From NCBI GenBank assembly GCA_021807965.1, contig JAKBCI010000101.1, positions 1-6,600 on the forward strand: DNA of 6,600 bases. Direction: 5' to 3'. The notes below the pieces were generated by a model. The model was not told the origin of the DNA and searched no databases. It worked only from the letters and a program-made list of their open reading frames with translations. A program made the position numbers and the translations under genes. Below are positions 1-5,588 of this stretch, piece by piece. Position 1 is the first letter of the stretch. Every line of letters starts with the position of its first letter. The stretch comes from Actinomycetes bacterium. Lineage in GTDB: Bacteria > Actinomycetota > Acidimicrobiia > Acidimicrobiales > RAAP-2.

Positions 1-105
1 TACCGAGCAACCTCGGGCTTTCATCAGCGAGGCTCGTTCATCGATCGATTCGGTCACGTGTGGCACGTGGGCGACCGGTCACCACTGCAGCACTGGGTGG
101 AGTAG
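1..105 (+). CDS. C-terminal end of a possible VOC/glyoxalase-like protein (5' truncated)
   Basis: The first frame is open from base 1 to a TAG at 103-105, giving the last 34 residues of a protein that begins outside the window. The segment carries an Ile-Asp-Arg-Phe-Gly-His-Val-Trp stretch (residues 14-21 of the visible part), then Gly-Asp-Arg-Ser-Pro-Leu and a Trp near the end. A D-x-FGH-x-W motif close to the C-terminus is typical of many vicinal-oxygen-chelate (glyoxalase/bleomycin-resistance-like) proteins, where it forms the last strand of the second beta-alpha-beta module. The family call rests on this short motif only. No function or substrate can be given, and the frame could also be a chance reading at the window edge. 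Confidence 0.45.
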   Translation, partial: YRATSGFHQRGSFIDRFGHVWHVGDRSPLQHWVE

Positions 106-255
106 CTCGTCGCACAATCAATCGATTGGGGAATCTCTCCACGTGGGGACCGACCCTCCTCGCGTATCAACACCAGATCCCCGGCGGCCGCGTTCTCCCG
201 AGAGGTAGGTGTCGGTCGCGTTGGTGCGACAATCAGTGAGGAGGTTCCACGTCGG

Positions 256-321
256 ATGACGATCGGTCACCAGACCACGAACCCCGAGGAGAATCACGTA
301 AAGTCCGCAGGAAAACTTTAG
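256..321 (+). CDS. Candidate 21-aa small ORF, unknown function
   Basis: ATG at 256 to TAG at 319-321 encodes 21 residues, a polar peptide (starts MTIGHQTTNP, ends SAGKL). A good Shine-Dalgarno-like GAGGAGG lies at 238-244, but the 11-base spacing to the ATG is longer than ideal. The same frame is open back to the stop at 103-105, so this could instead be the end of a longer, possibly decayed reading. A hairpin follows 5 bases after the stop. I recognise no family. It may be a leader peptide, a decayed N-terminus or chance. Confidence 0.22.
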   Translation: MTIGHQTTNPEENHVKSAGKL

Positions 322-326
322 AAGTA

Positions 327-351
327 GCGGTTCTCGTCAATTCGCAACCGC
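327..351 (+). terminator. Hairpin after the small ORF
   Basis: GCGGTT at 327-332 and AACCGC at 346-351 form a 6-bp inverted repeat around a 13-base loop, followed shortly by CTTTC. The stem is short and the T-run is only three bases, so termination activity is uncertain. Confidence 0.22.
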
Positions 352-767
352 CGCTTTCATGACGCTAACCGCGTGGCGCACACCGTTCGCCTTCACGGCC
401 CACTCACCGCAATTCACCTTCAAACGCGTATACCTCTGTCGAAACGCACCTCGGGTCTCACCTCGTCAACGGAGCGCGGAAGCCGTATCACGCTCATCTG
501 TCATTCTCGGCGAACCCGGCGAGGTGCGACGCTGCTCTGATCGACTTTCGACGTCGTGGCGTGGCTTAGCGCGGACGATTCTCCATCCCAACGGCAAGCT
601 CAACGTGGACATCGAGTGTGCCCTCGCGTTAGGGGAGGACTCGCGACGACGGCGAACGGTACAACGAAGGTTGCGGGGCCGATGTTCGTGACCGAGCTCG
701 CCACCCGAACGAGACGGTCTTTCATGGCTCGGGGGACTGGTACTTGTTCAGGCGGGTGGGACCGCAC

Positions 768-1208
768 TTACGGATCCACGTGGTCCGCGTCGTCGTCGAC
801 GACGGCGCCAGCAGACTTGGGAGCAGCGCCGTAGATAGCGATGCTCACGAGATATGACACGCCCATAGCGATATAGATGACCTCGAACGGCCAGTACGTG
901 CCGTTTCTCGCGGCCGCGATTACGCACGCCACGACCGAGGCCAGCACGCCAACGACGGCCGCGACGCGCGACGCCTTCATTCTGATGATCACCTGGCGTT
1001 CGTCGGCCCGACGCGCGAGCACCGCGCCCACGTCAGTGTCCTGTGCGCCAACGAAGCACAGGGCGATGACCGCCATGGCCGTCACGACTTCCCCAATGAC
1101 AATTGGCTCCCACTTACCTTGGCCCAAACCGACCGCCAAGGAGATCGCCGATCCTCCAACACCGGCAAAGACCGGCGTCCACGGCCCGGAGAGTCTAATT
1201 CGAGTCAT
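768..1208 (-). CDS. Four-helix integral membrane protein in an operon with an XRE-type regulator
   Basis: The 146-residue product has four hydrophobic segments at about residues 11-31, 35-55, 80-100 and 106-127, so it is an inner-membrane protein. Between helices 2 and 3 is a polar loop with Arg-Arg-Ala-Asp-Glu-Arg-Gln (66-72) followed by basic residues. A D-E-R-Q-type loop before a helix pair recalls small uncharacterised membrane proteins of the DUF2178 kind that often sit beside small XRE regulators; that likeness is from memory and tentative. The C-terminus is acidic (DDDADH). The ATG at 1208-1206 shares one base with the TAA of the upstream regulator gene (TAATG) and has a strong ribosome binding site at 1219-1213, so the two genes are probably translationally coupled. 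No enzymatic or transport residues stand out, and the role is unknown. Confidence 0.85.
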   Translation of the reverse strand: MTRIRLSGPWTPVFAGVGGSAISLAVGLGQGKWEPIVIGEVVTAMAVIALCFVGAQDTDVGAVLARRADERQVIIRMKASRVAAVVGVLASVVACVIAAARNGTYWPFEVIYIAMGVSYLVSIAIYGAAPKSAGAVVDDDADHVDP

Positions 1209-1408
1209 TATTCCTCCTCATCTGGATCGAACATCGTGTCGATGGACATCCCAAAGAAGCGCGCGATTCGAAAAGCGAGCGGCAGTGATGGCAGGTACCG
1301 GCCGCTCTCGATCGAGATCACTGTCTGGCGTGAGACACCGAGCGCGCCCGCCAGTTGCGCCTGTGACAACTCGCGGCGGACCCGCTCTTCCCTGACCCGA
1401 TTACGCAT
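1208..1408 (-). CDS. Small XRE/Cro-CI-type helix-turn-helix transcriptional regulator
   Basis: The 66-residue protein is almost entirely an XRE helix-turn-helix domain. The first HTH helix covers about residues 15-25 (SQAQLAGALGV), and the recognition helix about 26-37 (SRQTVISIESGR), with the characteristic S-R-Q-T-V-x-x-I-E core. Pro-40 to Phe-60 form the last helices (LPLAFRIARFFGMSIDTMF), and the tail is acidic. This is the short stand-alone class that usually acts as a dimeric repressor or activator of its own operon. I chose ATG 1408: a TTG at 1444 is in frame, but it is the first part of the -35 box of the operon promoter and cannot be on the transcript. There is no Shine-Dalgarno sequence before 1408, in keeping with a leaderless mRNA. 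The membrane-protein gene follows with a 1-base overlap, so the two are likely controlled together. Confidence 0.9.
   Translation of the reverse strand: MRNRVREERVRRELSQAQLAGALGVSRQTVISIESGRYLPSLPLAFRIARFFGMSIDTMFDPDEEE
1213..1219 (-). promoter_or_regulatory. Strong ribosome binding site for the membrane protein gene
   Basis: On the minus strand GAGGAGG (1219-1213) lies 4 bases before the ATG at 1208. It is inside the last codons of the regulator gene, encoding its acidic tail. This supports the chosen start and translational coupling. Confidence 0.8.
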
Positions 1409-1415
1409 GAATGTA

Positions 1416-1444
1416 AAGGTACCTAAACCACACCTTGCTGTCAA
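1416..1444 (-). promoter_or_regulatory. Sigma-70-type promoter of the regulator operon, probably leaderless
   Basis: On the minus strand a perfect -35 TTGACA (1444-1439) is followed by a 17-base spacer and a -10 TACCTT (1421-1416). A start site 7-8 bases after the -10 falls at 1409-1408, i.e. at or one base before the A of the regulator's ATG. Leaderless transcripts are common in Actinomycetota. The start site is predicted from spacing only. Confidence 0.72.
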
Positions 1445-1453
1445 GGAAACTTG
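1417..1453. promoter_or_regulatory. Candidate operator: alternating dyads over the regulator promoter
   Basis: On the plus strand CTTG (1434-1437), CAAG (1442-1445) and CTTG (1450-1453) alternate with exactly 8-base periodicity, forming two overlapping inverted repeats (CCTTG-ctgt-CAAGG and CAAG-gaaa-CTTG) across the -35 box. A separate 8-bp palindrome AGGTACCT (1417-1424) overlaps the -10. This arrangement is what an autoregulatory XRE dimer could use; binding is inferred. Confidence 0.38.
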
Positions 1454-2243
1454 ACCTCACTGTCGTGCCTCACCATGCTGACGGGAACGATGACGCGCCA
1501 TCTCCACCGGCTCCTTGGTGCGTTGAATGGCTCCTGTGGCACCCCACCACGAGCTGGGCACGATGTGAATGGCGCACCGATCGACACCGCGTTGTAAGGC
1601 GCTACTACCGATCGTCGATCGCGACCAGGCCGCGTTGCTGATTCGAAGACAGAGCCCCTCCGCGAACAGTGTCGCCAATTACGAGGATCTTGGTTGGACA
1701 TCCCAGCGTCGACCCGCGACAGCGGCTCCGCGGAGTTTTCTCCAACCCACGGAGATGCGAACACCACGGGAATGGTCCGCCGGTGACCATGTAGGACGGC
1801 TACGCTGTGACGCCAGTCACCGTCGCCGACAGCGGCATCGAAGAAAGGGATGCTTCTCGGCCCGGCTGCGAGAGTGCATACGGCCTGCACCCGTAAGGGG
1901 GCTAGTCGACGGTTGTCTTACTCCGCGATAGAGATGGCTTGATGGTTGCGCTGAAAAGCAACGCGCGGTGGAGGCCGTATCCCATCTTGATGTGGCATCC
2001 CGTGGCATGAGTGCACGGGTGGTAGCGCGGCGACCCAATTCAACGCGAAATTCCCGGTGTACAACTCGACGGCAGCGGACCGGCTGATCAGTCGGGCGAA
2101 CCGACGAACGAGCCAACTACGGCCAGTGGTCGAACCGCGCCTTGGTTGTCCCCCGCCAGGTGCTCAACGTGACCGTGGGTGCACAACGGCGGGCACGCCG
2201 GTCGATGTCGCGTGTACGGAGCTTGCGGGAAACTAGGTCTGGC
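1454..2243. other. About 790 bases without a recognisable gene
   Basis: I read all frames and found no family motif, no convincing ribosome binding site with a start, and no tRNA or other RNA landmark. Readings of 60-150 codons exist on both strands but are Arg/Ser/Pro-rich and unconvincing. A plus-strand frame at 1795-1896 and one around 1932-2085 have more protein-like runs, but they lack starts and stop quickly. The stretch may be a graveyard of decayed genes or long regulatory spacer. Confidence 0.5.
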
Positions 2244-2334
2244 CGCTCAAGAAATTGTTAGACAACTCAGTACATTCGCTCACGAAATTTTCATAATCGC
2301 TCACCAAGATGCGATAGCAACCAACTCAGAAATT
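2244..2334 (+). repeat. Cluster of CTCA-n-GAAATT-like repeats upstream of the HtrA gene
   Basis: Two 13-base copies match at 12 of 13 positions: CGCTCAAGAAATT (2244-2256) and CGCTCACGAAATT (2277-2289). A third, CGCTCACCAAGAT (2298-2310), matches at 10 of 13. Looser copies are CTCAGTACATT (2266-2276) and CTCAGAAATT (2325-2334). The three best copies start 33 and 21 bases apart, near whole turns of the helix. TCGCTCAC occurs exactly twice, 21 bases apart, on either side of the -10-like CATAAT. Such direct repeats are typical of response-regulator or activator sites. Confidence 0.55.
2269..2297 (+). promoter_or_regulatory. Possible promoter of the HtrA gene
   Basis: CATAAT (2292-2297) matches the -10 consensus at 5 of 6 bases. 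The hexamer 17 bases upstream, AGTACA (2269-2274), matches the -35 consensus at only 3 of 6. A weak -35 embedded in direct repeats would suit activator-dependent transcription. The predicted start near 2304 gives a 5' leader of about 50 bases. Confidence 0.33.
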
Positions 2335-2341
2335 CTTCGCA

Positions 2342-2347
2342 GAGGGG
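2342..2347 (+). promoter_or_regulatory. Ribosome binding site of the HtrA gene
   Basis: GAGGGG at 2342-2347 lies 6 bases before ATG 2354 and fixes that start. Confidence 0.75.
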
Positions 2348-2353
2348 AAGCAC

Positions 2354-3721
2354 ATGAGTGACGAGACCCATGACCCAATCGAGGACGAGTCCGGGGCCAG
2401 TGTGACCCCGAACTTCGAGGAGACGCCCTCACCCACCGCCCAGGGGAACGCGTCGACTTTCGGGACCACCTCGTACCCGGACGGACGACCACCAGCGAGC
2501 GAGGTGTTCGAGCACGCGCCAGAATTCGCCTCACCTCGAGCCGGCCGCTCCGCCACGGTGACCGTGCGCCGGCGATCAGTCATCGCCGCTGCTGCGGCGG
2601 GACTTCTTCTGGTCGGCGTCGCCGCGGGATCCATCGGCTTCGCGGTGGGACACACGAACCAATCAGCCGTCGCCATCGAACCCAGTTCGGGATCGTCTGG
2701 CTCTGGATCGAACACCTTCCCCTTCGGCGGGATCCCCGGTTTAGGTGATCCCTTCGGCGGCTCCCCTCCCATCGGTGGCAGCTCGACGTCGGCCAACATC
2801 CCTAGCGCTGTTCGCGCCACCTCCGCGGGCCTCGTCGACATCAACACGTCGTACAACTATCAGCAAGCAGCCGGTGCGGGTACGGGCATCGTCTTGTCCT
2901 CGGACGGCCTGGTCCTCACCAATAACCACGTCATCAGTGGTGCCACGTCGATCTCGGCCGTGGACATCGGCAATGGCCGCACCTACAGCGTGAAGGTCCT
3001 CGGCTACGACCGCACCGCCGACGTCGCCCTCGTCCAACTGGAGGGCGCGCATGGCCTGACGACGGCGACGGTCTCCTCAAGCGCCAGTGCGCCGAGCGTC
3101 GGCAGCTCCGTCTACGCGCTGGGAAACGCCGGCGGAGCCGGTGGAACCCCGTCGATGACCGCGGGATCCGTCGTCGCGCTCAACCAGTCGATCACGGCGA
3201 GTGAGGACAATGGCACATCGGAGCAGTTGTCAGGACTCATCGAGATCAACGCCAACCTCTACCCCGGCGACTCCGGCGGTGCCCTGACCGACGCCTCGGG
3301 CACAGTGGTTGGGATGGACACTGCCGCCTCAACCGCCGTCTCCTTCAATAGTGGCGGTCAGGGGTACGCCATCCCGATCGCGACCGCCCTCTCGATTGCT
3401 AACTCGATCGAGGCGCACCACGGTTCGGCCACCATCCACCTCGGGGCCACGGCCTTTCTGGGTGTCGAGGTCTCGTCAACTGCCTCGGGCAACGGCGCAA
3501 CAATCGCCGGCATCATCCCAGGCTCGCCGGCCGCTTCAACTGGACTCACGGCCGGCGACGTCATCACCGCGGTCAATGGCTCGACGGTAACGTCGCCCAA
3601 CTCGCTCGCGAACATCATCGACCAATTCCGCGTGGGTCAGACCATCACCCTCACGTGGAGTGACGTGAACGGCACACACGCCACCGCCTCGGTCGTCCTC
3701 GCCGCTGGTCCGCCCCAGTAG
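2354..3721 (+). CDS. htrA: Membrane-anchored HtrA/DegP-like serine protease with one PDZ domain
   Basis: The 455-residue protein has an ordered HtrA layout. Residues 1-73 are a hydrophilic, Pro/Glu-rich cytoplasmic segment ending in three arginines. Residues 76-99 are one membrane span, and about 102-147 a Gly/Ser/Pro-rich linker with two PFGG units. The trypsin-like domain spans about 150-350. The catalytic triad is intact: His192 in TNNHV, Asp223 in TADVAL and Ser307 in GDSGG. The QGYAIPI motif at 336-342 is the usual end of the protease core. A single PDZ domain follows (about 365-450), with FLGV at 368-371 and the helix-turn GSPAASTGLTAGDVI. The protease domain should lie outside the membrane and degrade or refold damaged envelope proteins. 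Size and layout match actinobacterial HtrA/PepD proteins. In mycobacteria PepD is under envelope-stress control; similar control here is inferred from the upstream repeats. A strong hairpin after the stop suggests a single-gene unit. Confidence 0.96.
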   Translation: MSDETHDPIEDESGASVTPNFEETPSPTAQGNASTFGTTSYPDGRPPASEVFEHAPEFASPRAGRSATVTVRRRSVIAAAAAGLLLVGVAAGSIGFAVGHTNQSAVAIEPSSGSSGSGSNTFPFGGIPGLGDPFGGSPPIGGSSTSANIPSAVRATSAGLVDINTSYNYQQAAGAGTGIVLSSDGLVLTNNHVISGATSISAVDIGNGRTYSVKVLGYDRTADVALVQLEGAHGLTTATVSSSASAPSVGSSVYALGNAGGAGGTPSMTAGSVVALNQSITASEDNGTSEQLSGLIEINANLYPGDSGGALTDASGTVVGMDTAASTAVSFNSGGQGYAIPIATALSIANSIEAHHGSATIHLGATAFLGVEVSSTASGNGATIAGIIPGSPAASTGLTAGDVITAVNGSTVTSPNSLANIIDQFRVGQTITLTWSDVNGTHATASVVLAAGPPQ

Positions 3722-3730
3722 ATCCCCCCA

Positions 3731-3780
3731 GCCCGCCGTCCGGCCGGTCCGTTACTCCCCGGATCCGCCGGACGGCGGGC
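3731..3780 (+). terminator. Strong GC hairpin ending the HtrA transcript
   Basis: GCCCGCCGTCCGGC (3731-3744) and GCCGGACGGCGGGC (3767-3780) are perfectly complementary over 14 bp. After one mismatch the stem continues for 5 more pairs, one of them G-U, leaving a 10-base loop. It begins 10 bases after the stop codon. No T-run follows on the plus strand, as is common for terminators of GC-rich Actinomycetota. It could also act as a 3'-end stabiliser. Confidence 0.75.
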
Positions 3781-3879
3781 CACCCATCGGCGTCGGCGAC
3801 CCAGTGGATGACGTTTGAGAGGAAACCAGACGGGGGCGCGGAACTCACCGGTAATCCCATTGAGTAGGAGCCGCCTAAC

Positions 3880-4140
3880 TCACGCATCGTGGTTCGCCAG
3901 TTCGCGGAGAATCCGGGAGAAGCCCGTGACGGGTAGTGAGACGCCCGGCGTCGACTCTTCGATCGGATCGAAGTCGGCCGCGGGAGTTCAGCGGGCGGTT
4001 CTTGGAGGAAACTCGTTTCGGTTGAGGGACCTCGTCGACGCTGCGTGTCCATCAAATCGTGGCAACCCCAAAACGATGTCCTGACTCGCGAGATAGGAAT
4101 AGTGCGGGTCTACCGTGATACCTGGGAACTCGACATCCAC
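3880..4140 (-). pseudogene. Probable broken gene with one in-frame TGA, unknown family
   Basis: On the minus strand a GTG at 4140 opens a frame of 50 codons (starts MDVEFPGITVDPHYSY, then a hydrophobic DIVLGLPRF) that meets TGA at 3990-3988. The same frame then runs for 35 more codons (TPAADFDPIEES, then SLPVTGFSRILRELANHDA) to a TGA at 3882-3880. The residues after the first stop look protein-like, with an acidic loop and an amphipathic C-terminal helix. Third-position GC there is about 74%, against about 57% for the competing frame on the same strand. A single CGA-to-TGA change would explain the interruption. A short ATG frame at 4171 (MATTRKWPDV) in another register may be its original N-terminus, displaced by a frameshift. 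I do not recognise the family. It lies 148 bases downstream of the antiporter gene on the same strand. Confidence 0.4.
3957..3973. repeat. 17-base pseudo-palindrome
   Basis: CTTCGATCgGATCGAAG has perfect 8-bp arms around one central base. It lies inside the probable broken gene (encoding part of FDPIEE on the minus strand), so it may be a coding coincidence rather than an operator. Confidence 0.3.
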
Positions 4141-4206
4141 TCACATCGGGCCATTTCCGGGTTGTTGCCATACCGTGAGACGTAAGGCCGGCGCGAGTTA
4201 CCGTGA
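4111..4206 (+). repeat. Three copies of TACCGTGA in 96 bases
   Basis: The octamer occurs at 4111-4118, 4171-4178 and 4199-4206. A near copy, TACCGTGG, is at 4319-4326 inside the antiporter 3' end. Start-to-start distances are 60, 28 and 120 bases. No known site is recognised. Confidence 0.35.
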
Positions 4207-4230
4207 TGATGACTGGCGACGGACTTCAAC

Positions 4231-4288
4231 GCGACGATTGGGCGACGTAGAAGAGGAGTCGTAACCCGCTCCTCGCCCTGATCGTCGC
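4231..4288 (-). terminator. Nested hairpin just after the antiporter stop
   Basis: GCGACGAT (4231-4238) pairs with ATCGTCGC (4281-4288), and inside it GAGGAG (4253-4258) pairs with CTCCTC (4269-4274) around a 10-base loop. The outer arm touches the base next to the stop codon of the minus-strand antiporter gene. There is no T-run. It is a plausible transcript end or a 3' stability element. Confidence 0.42.
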
Positions 4289-5503
4289 TCACCCGCTCAA
4301 CGTGACCTCATCATCGGTTACCGTGGTCACTTCAACTTCCTCGCGGCGATAAGGCAGCACCCGTTTGGTGATCACGGGGAAGATGATGGCGGATAATGCG
4401 GCGGTCACAACGATGGCGCCATAGTTTCGCGAGCTCAGCAGCCCGCTACTTCGGCCGATCTCGGCGGTCGCGATGAGGAGTGTGAGCGGCGCCATCAACG
4501 ACGTTGCGCCCGCGATCGCCAGGCGCCACGAGTAGCCCCGCCAGCGCAAGTACGGAGCCACCGCGAGGCGCGGCACGCTGATGACCAGGAGCACCACGGC
4601 GATGATCGGGACGAGCCCTACGACGTCGGCGCGCAGTGGCGTCTGAAGCCCAACGGTTAGAAAGAACAGGGGGATGAAGAAGGCGTTGGCGAGACTCGTG
4701 AGTCGCGATGGGATGGTCTTGACGTTCCCCATGACCGCGCGAAAGATGACCCCGGCGAGCAGTGCACCGAGCACGGTCGGAATGTGATCGAGCCCCGCGA
4801 AGGCGACCACCACGAAAAGCAAAGCGAAGGTCCCGCGCAGACCGACTTCAATGGGGTCATCGCGCAGGAACCACCGGTGGAAGTGATGCGGGACTCGGCG
4901 CCGGGCACGGCTGAGCATCGCGAGAGCGGCGATTGTGAAACCAATGAGCAGGATTGTTCGTGCACCGAGCAACGCCGTCGTCGCGAGCGAGTCGTGGTGA
5001 CTGGCCACACTCAGCGCATTCAAGACCATGAGGTAGACGATCTCCGCACCGGCGCCGACCATCAGAACGTCGTTGGCGAATCGCTGGCCCATCCACCCAT
5101 GCACGTGCAGGATCGGCACGGTGACGCCTACGGACGTGGCCGCTCCAGCGAGCACCCACAGCGACGATGCCCCGGCCAGATGACCGATCAACAAGGTCGA
5201 CGTCACGAGTGAGATCGCGAACAGTCCCGCGCCGAACAGCACATTGGCGCGCGCCGTGCGCCAAATCGTTCCAAAGTCGAACTCCAGACCGACGAGGAAC
5301 ATCAAGATGAGGAACCCCAAGTCGCCGAGGGTCGCCACGACCCCGTGGCTGGTCGTGAGATCCTTCGGGACGACAGAGGCGAGTCCGATCCCAGTCAACA
5401 GTTCCACGACCGCTCCGGGCACGCCCACCAACTCCCCAATGAGCGGCCCGGCAAAGGCGGCAACGGCGAGAATGGCGAGTACCACGCTGACGCTAAAGGA
5501 CAT
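4289..5503 (-). CDS. CPA2-family cation:proton antiporter (Na+/H+ or K+/H+ exchanger domain only)
   Basis: The 404-residue protein is built almost wholly of hydrophobic segments; I count about 13, near 4-22, 26-43, 54-74, 88-108, 113-130, 146-166, 177-196, 221-238, 241-257, 270-289, 294-311, 327-347 and 360-381. Family marks are VGLEFD (71-76), the TSVGVTV unwound-helix motif (123-129), LGALLAGVIF (245-254) and FIPLFFLTVGL (276-286). It should exchange monovalent cations for protons across the inner membrane. At the ion-binding helix, where many CPA2 exchangers have Asp-Asp, I align Ala153-Glu154 (GAGAEIVYLMV). No TrkA-N/RCK domain follows; the protein ends in a short acidic tail. ATG 5503 is chosen over an in-frame start at 5719 because it has a good ribosome binding site and starts right at the first helix; the 72 extra residues are unlike a membrane-protein N-terminus. 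Ion specificity cannot be told. Confidence 0.93.
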   Translation of the reverse strand: MSFSVSVVLAILAVAAFAGPLIGELVGVPGAVVELLTGIGLASVVPKDLTTSHGVVATLGDLGFLILMFLVGLEFDFGTIWRTARANVLFGAGLFAISLVTSTLLIGHLAGASSLWVLAGAATSVGVTVPILHVHGWMGQRFANDVLMVGAGAEIVYLMVLNALSVASHHDSLATTALLGARTILLIGFTIAALAMLSRARRRVPHHFHRWFLRDDPIEVGLRGTFALLFVVVAFAGLDHIPTVLGALLAGVIFRAVMGNVKTIPSRLTSLANAFFIPLFFLTVGLQTPLRADVVGLVPIIAVVLLVISVPRLAVAPYLRWRGYSWRLAIAGATSLMAPLTLLIATAEIGRSSGLLSSRNYGAIVVTAALSAIIFPVITKRVLPYRREEVEVTTVTDDEVTLSG

Positions 5504-5508
5504 GTCGA

Positions 5509-5514
5509 TTCCTC
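5509..5514 (-). promoter_or_regulatory. Ribosome binding site that sets the antiporter start
   Basis: On the minus strand GAGGAA (5514-5509) lies 5 bases before ATG 5503. The candidate start at 5719 has no comparable site. Confidence 0.72.
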
Positions 5515-5559
5515 GCTTCCAGTCGGGACTCTGCGACAGTTCGACGCTAATTTTCGTAG

Positions 5560-5588
5560 TTACTAGGAACCGAAGAGTTTTCTGTAAA
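5560..5588 (-). promoter_or_regulatory. Possible antiporter promoter
   Basis: On the minus strand TTTACA (5588-5583, 5 of 6 to the -35 consensus) is followed by 17 bases and TAGTAA (5565-5560, a weak -10). It sits in the AT-richest part of this gap, about 57 bases before the start codon, and lies inside the N-terminal extension implied by the 5719 start, which argues against that extension. Confidence 0.42.

Larger units (their letters stand above)
106..767. other. Long interval without a secure gene
   Basis: No frame on either strand gives a protein I recognise. Plus-strand readings starting at 359 and 556 are rich in Arg, Ser and Thr and lack a ribosome binding site, as expected for chance ORFs in GC-rich DNA. 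The features worth noting are a 21-codon ORF with an upstream purine tract (256-321), the hairpin after it, and a short hydrophobic minus-strand frame starting at 725. The interval may be decayed coding sequence. Confidence 0.5.

Noticed and set aside
124..338. Minus-strand open frame with a hydrophobic run (GLYVILLGVRGLV)
   Set aside because: No good start or ribosome binding site, and the second half is Gly/Arg-rich; a chance reading is more likely.
359..834. Plus-strand ORFs of 92-110 codons
   Set aside because: No ribosome binding site, Arg/Ser/Thr-rich shadow-like composition, no motif, and the end overlaps the membrane protein gene on the other strand.
1409..1444. A 12-residue N-terminal extension of the XRE regulator from TTG 1444
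   Set aside because: The TTG is part of the -35 box TTGACA and lies upstream of the predicted transcript start.
1441..1931. Overlapping ORFs on both strands (61-149 codons)
   Set aside because: No coding-like codon use, no recognisable residues, and the longest minus-strand frame has no ribosome binding site.
1932..2085. A plus frame (EKQRAVEAV, then ARVVARRPN) that recalls the helix-turn-helix start of IS481-type transposases
   Set aside because: The helix-turn-helix core is not there, the frame stops quickly and no DDE motif or terminal repeats are seen.
2227..2260. ECF-sigma-like promoter (GGGAAAC and GTTA) before the protease
   Set aside because: The spacing between the elements is 23 bases, too long for the known 16-19.
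2741..3618. Several ORFs on both strands inside the protease gene
   Set aside because: They are antisense or shifted shadows of a strongly coding gene with an intact catalytic triad.
4110..4292. 60-codon minus ORF overlapping the antiporter stop as GTGA
   Set aside because: No properly spaced ribosome binding site, and its first codons fall in the nested hairpin; the composition looks random, and the broken-gene frame nearby is more protein-like.
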